Below, one piece after another: positions 4,636 to 5,244 of a stretch of 5,244 nt of DNA. The position numbers and the translations under genes are program-made. Origin of the DNA: Nanobdellota archaeon (GTDB taxonomy: Archaea; Nanobdellota; Nanobdellia; Pacearchaeales; GW2011-AR1); contig JAHISS010000064.1 in assembly GCA_018817905.1 (NCBI GenBank), positions 1 to 5,244 of the forward strand, read 5' to 3'. Position 1 is the first letter of the stretch; each line of letters begins with the position of its first letter. The notes beneath the pieces are model-generated. The model made no database searches. It was not told the DNA's origin and was given only the letters and a program-made list of their open reading frames with translations.

Positions 4636-4643
4636 TTTAAATA
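4636..4643 (+). promoter_or_regulatory. TATA box for the FG-GAP surface protein
   Basis: TTTAAATA is preceded by a purine-rich BRE-like GGGAAAGA (4628-4635) and centred 25 bases before the ATG at 4665. This is the best formed promoter in the window and predicts a leaderless transcript. The spacing fixes the start codon, which is also followed at once by a good signal peptide. Confidence 0.55.
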
Positions 4644-4664
4644 AGATAAATTATAGATTTGGGG

Positions 4665-5244
4665 ATGAAAAAGAGAGTGGTGGCTTGGATTTTTTTGTCG
4701 GTTGTTTTAATCGCGGTTTTGTCTTTTGGTTTTTTCACAACAGGGGAAACATTTAAGAGTTCTCCTCCGGGGGAGTTGACTAGGTCGATTACTCCGACAG
4801 AAATTCAATGTACTGATCAGGATGGGGATAATGTTCGTATTGAGAGCTATGTGTTGGTTGGAGGCGGAGATTTGCCGTCGCAGATTTTCGATTCTTGTGA
4901 TGTGAACGGAGATATCAATGAGCAGATTTGCGTAGGCAATGAGCCAGATAGTTTTACAGAACCGTGTTCGGATGGCTTTGCGTGCCAGCGAGCTGCGTGT
5001 CGGGGTGTTCCTGAGTGGACGCAGACGGGTTTTTTGACGGCGCCGGATGCTGGAGAAACAGATTTTTTTGGCATTTCAGTTGCTGTTTCAGGAGATGTAA
5101 TGATTGTTGGAGCCCATAATGATGATGACCTTGGTTCAAACTCAGGTTCTGCCTATGCATTCCGTAATGATGGCGATCAGTGGGTGTTTGAACAAAAGTT
5201 ATTAGCTCTGGACGGAGAAGCTTCTGATAACTTTGGATATTCTG
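4665..5244 (+). CDS. Secreted FG-GAP repeat (beta-propeller) surface protein, N-terminal part
   Basis: Open to the right edge; 193 residues are visible. Residues 1-4 (MKKR) and the hydrophobic stretch 5-24 form a signal peptide or N-terminal anchor. Residues 47-114 are a six-cysteine domain (C49, C78, C89, C101, C107, C112) starting CTDQDGDN and ending FACQRAACRG, the 'C-x-D-x-DG ... D-x-C ... C ... C ... C ... C' pattern that I recall as common in DPANN archaeal surface proteins. From about residue 118 FG-GAP repeats begin: DFFGISVAVSGDVMIVGAHN, then DDDLGSNSGSAYAF, then QWVFEQKLLALDGEASDNFG, which opens the next blade. D/N-rich loops between strands are the expected calcium sites of integrin-alpha-like propellers. 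The protein is probably exported and acts in attachment or as an envelope component; no substrate can be named. A well placed TATA box at 4636-4643 supports the start. Confidence 0.85.
   Translation, partial: MKKRVVAWIFLSVVLIAVLSFGFFTTGETFKSSPPGELTRSITPTEIQCTDQDGDNVRIESYVLVGGGDLPSQIFDSCDVNGDINEQICVGNEPDSFTEPCSDGFACQRAACRGVPEWTQTGFLTAPDAGETDFFGISVAVSGDVMIVGAHNDDDLGSNSGSAYAFRNDGDQWVFEQKLLALDGEASDNFGYS

Noticed and set aside
4847..5160. Two minus-strand frames (4847-5074 and 4954-5160)
   Set aside because: They are antisense to the FG-GAP protein, whose signal peptide, cysteine domain and repeats read cleanly on the plus strand.

Overview
The window looks like a piece of an archaeal genome, most plausibly a DPANN lineage of the Woesearchaeota/Pacearchaeota kind. 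Evidence for this: a DhnA-type archaeal class I fructose-1,6-bisphosphate aldolase, a short archaeal-type triosephosphate isomerase, an RtcB RNA ligase very like archaeal forms, TATA-box promoters placed about 25 bases before start codons (leaderless mRNAs), and a surface protein whose N-terminal six-cysteine domain is of a kind common in DPANN secreted proteins. The lineage is inferred from recalled family patterns, not from a database search.

Layout. Bases 1-69 (minus) hold the first 23 codons of a zinc-ribbon protein that runs off the left edge; it resembles the N-terminus of an insertion-sequence transposase and has its own TATA box and a strong Shine-Dalgarno site. Bases 182-460 (plus) encode a small cysteine-rich protein of unknown function behind a well placed TATA box. 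Bases 461-754 contain no gene I can support, but hold a GC-rich repeat/hairpin block and an AT-rich segment that can fold as a three-way junction. Bases 755-2739 (minus) are a tight three-gene carbon-metabolism operon, transcribed aldolase -> histidine-phosphatase-family phosphoglycerate mutase candidate -> triosephosphate isomerase, with gaps of 1 and 7 bases. Bases 2740-2848 are a divergent regulatory region with two TATA-like boxes and a 14-base dyad. Bases 2849-3133 (plus) encode only the C-terminal half of an Asp/Glu racemase-family protein, probably a gene remnant. Its stop codon abuts the stop codon of rtcB (3134-4549, minus). A short divergent promoter region (4550-4664) separates rtcB from a secreted FG-GAP beta-propeller protein (4665 to the right edge, plus), which is cut by the window.

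How the parts work together. The three-gene operon covers aldol cleavage/condensation, interconversion of the triose phosphates, and probably 3-/2-phosphoglycerate interconversion, so it is a compact lower-glycolysis/gluconeogenesis unit. RtcB joins tRNA exon halves after intron removal and stands alone. The FG-GAP protein is an exported surface protein. The most unusual points are the shortened triosephosphate isomerase with an altered lid loop, the half-length racemase with zero spacing to rtcB, and the unexplained structured intergenic region at 461-754. I found no convincing new multi-gene system.
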